Assembly (NCBI GenBank): GCA_030705665.1 | Contig: JAUZQA010000330.1 | Coordinates: 1 to 5,100 of the forward strand | Source: Bacillota bacterium | Lineage (GTDB): Bacteria; Bacillota; Bacilli; Bacillales_B; DSM-18226 | Direction of reading: 5' to 3' | DNA: 5,100 bases | Part shown: positions 5,039 through 5,100 of the stretch, in pieces | How the letters are laid out: every line of letters starts with the position of its first letter | Numbering within the stretch: position 1 is the first letter of the stretch | Notes under the pieces: generated by a model | Seen by the model: the letters and a program-made list of their open reading frames with translations, nothing else | What the model was told of the DNA's origin: nothing | The model's database searches: none | Position numbers and translations under genes: made by a program

Positions 5039-5100
5039 TTATGCTTGTAATTTTTCGCGTAAAACCATTTGAAGAATACCGCCATGGCGATAGTAGTCAA
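5039..5100 (-). CDS. acnA: Aconitate hydratase, extreme C-terminus (cut by window edge)
   Basis: Only the last 19 residues and the TAA stop are in the window: DYYRHGGILQMVLREKLQA. The sequence YYRHGGILQMVLR is the characteristic C-terminal end of bacterial aconitase (citB in B. subtilis, acnA elsewhere), the TCA-cycle enzyme interconverting citrate and isocitrate that also acts as an RNA-binding regulator when its Fe-S cluster is lost. The assignment is reinforced by yneN nearby, as in B. subtilis. No catalytic residue is visible in this fragment. Confidence 0.9.
   Translation of the reverse strand, partial: DYYRHGGILQMVLREKLQA

Overview
The window looks like chromosomal DNA of an endospore-forming, low-G+C Bacillaceae (Bacillus sensu lato). 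The evidence is two small spore proteins (SspN and Tlp), consensus-like AAGGAGG ribosome binding sites, AT-rich intergenic DNA and hairpin-plus-U terminators. As I recall the Bacillus subtilis order citB - yneN - sspN - tlp - yneP - yneQ, the core of that order is conserved here. All genes lie on the minus strand, so the window is best read from right to left.

Layout in transcription order: the last codons of aconitase (acnA/citB, cut by the right edge) and its terminator; a 63-residue two-helix membrane protein of unknown function with its own terminator; a membrane-anchored TlpA/ResA-type thiol-disulfide protein (yneN) with a perfect hairpin terminator; an FbpB-family 43-residue basic protein that is easily missed; sspN and its terminator; tlp with a good forespore-type (sigma-G/F) promoter and its own terminator; a 781-residue tandem AAA+ ATPase of the CbxX/CfqX (SpoVK-like) family; yneP, a hotdog-fold acyl-CoA thioesterase; and yneQ, cut by the left edge.

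Five hairpin terminators split the region into short units: acnA, the membrane protein, yneN, fbpB-like plus sspN, tlp, and AAA-yneP-yneQ. In the last unit the AAA+ stop codon overlaps the yneP start by one base and yneQ begins 14 bases after yneP, so the three are probably co-translated. From memory of B. subtilis, the FbpB-like gene, the membrane protein and the large AAA+ gene are additions to this locus. They are the parts most worth a second look. I see no mobile element, CRISPR array, RNA gene or clear novel multi-gene system.
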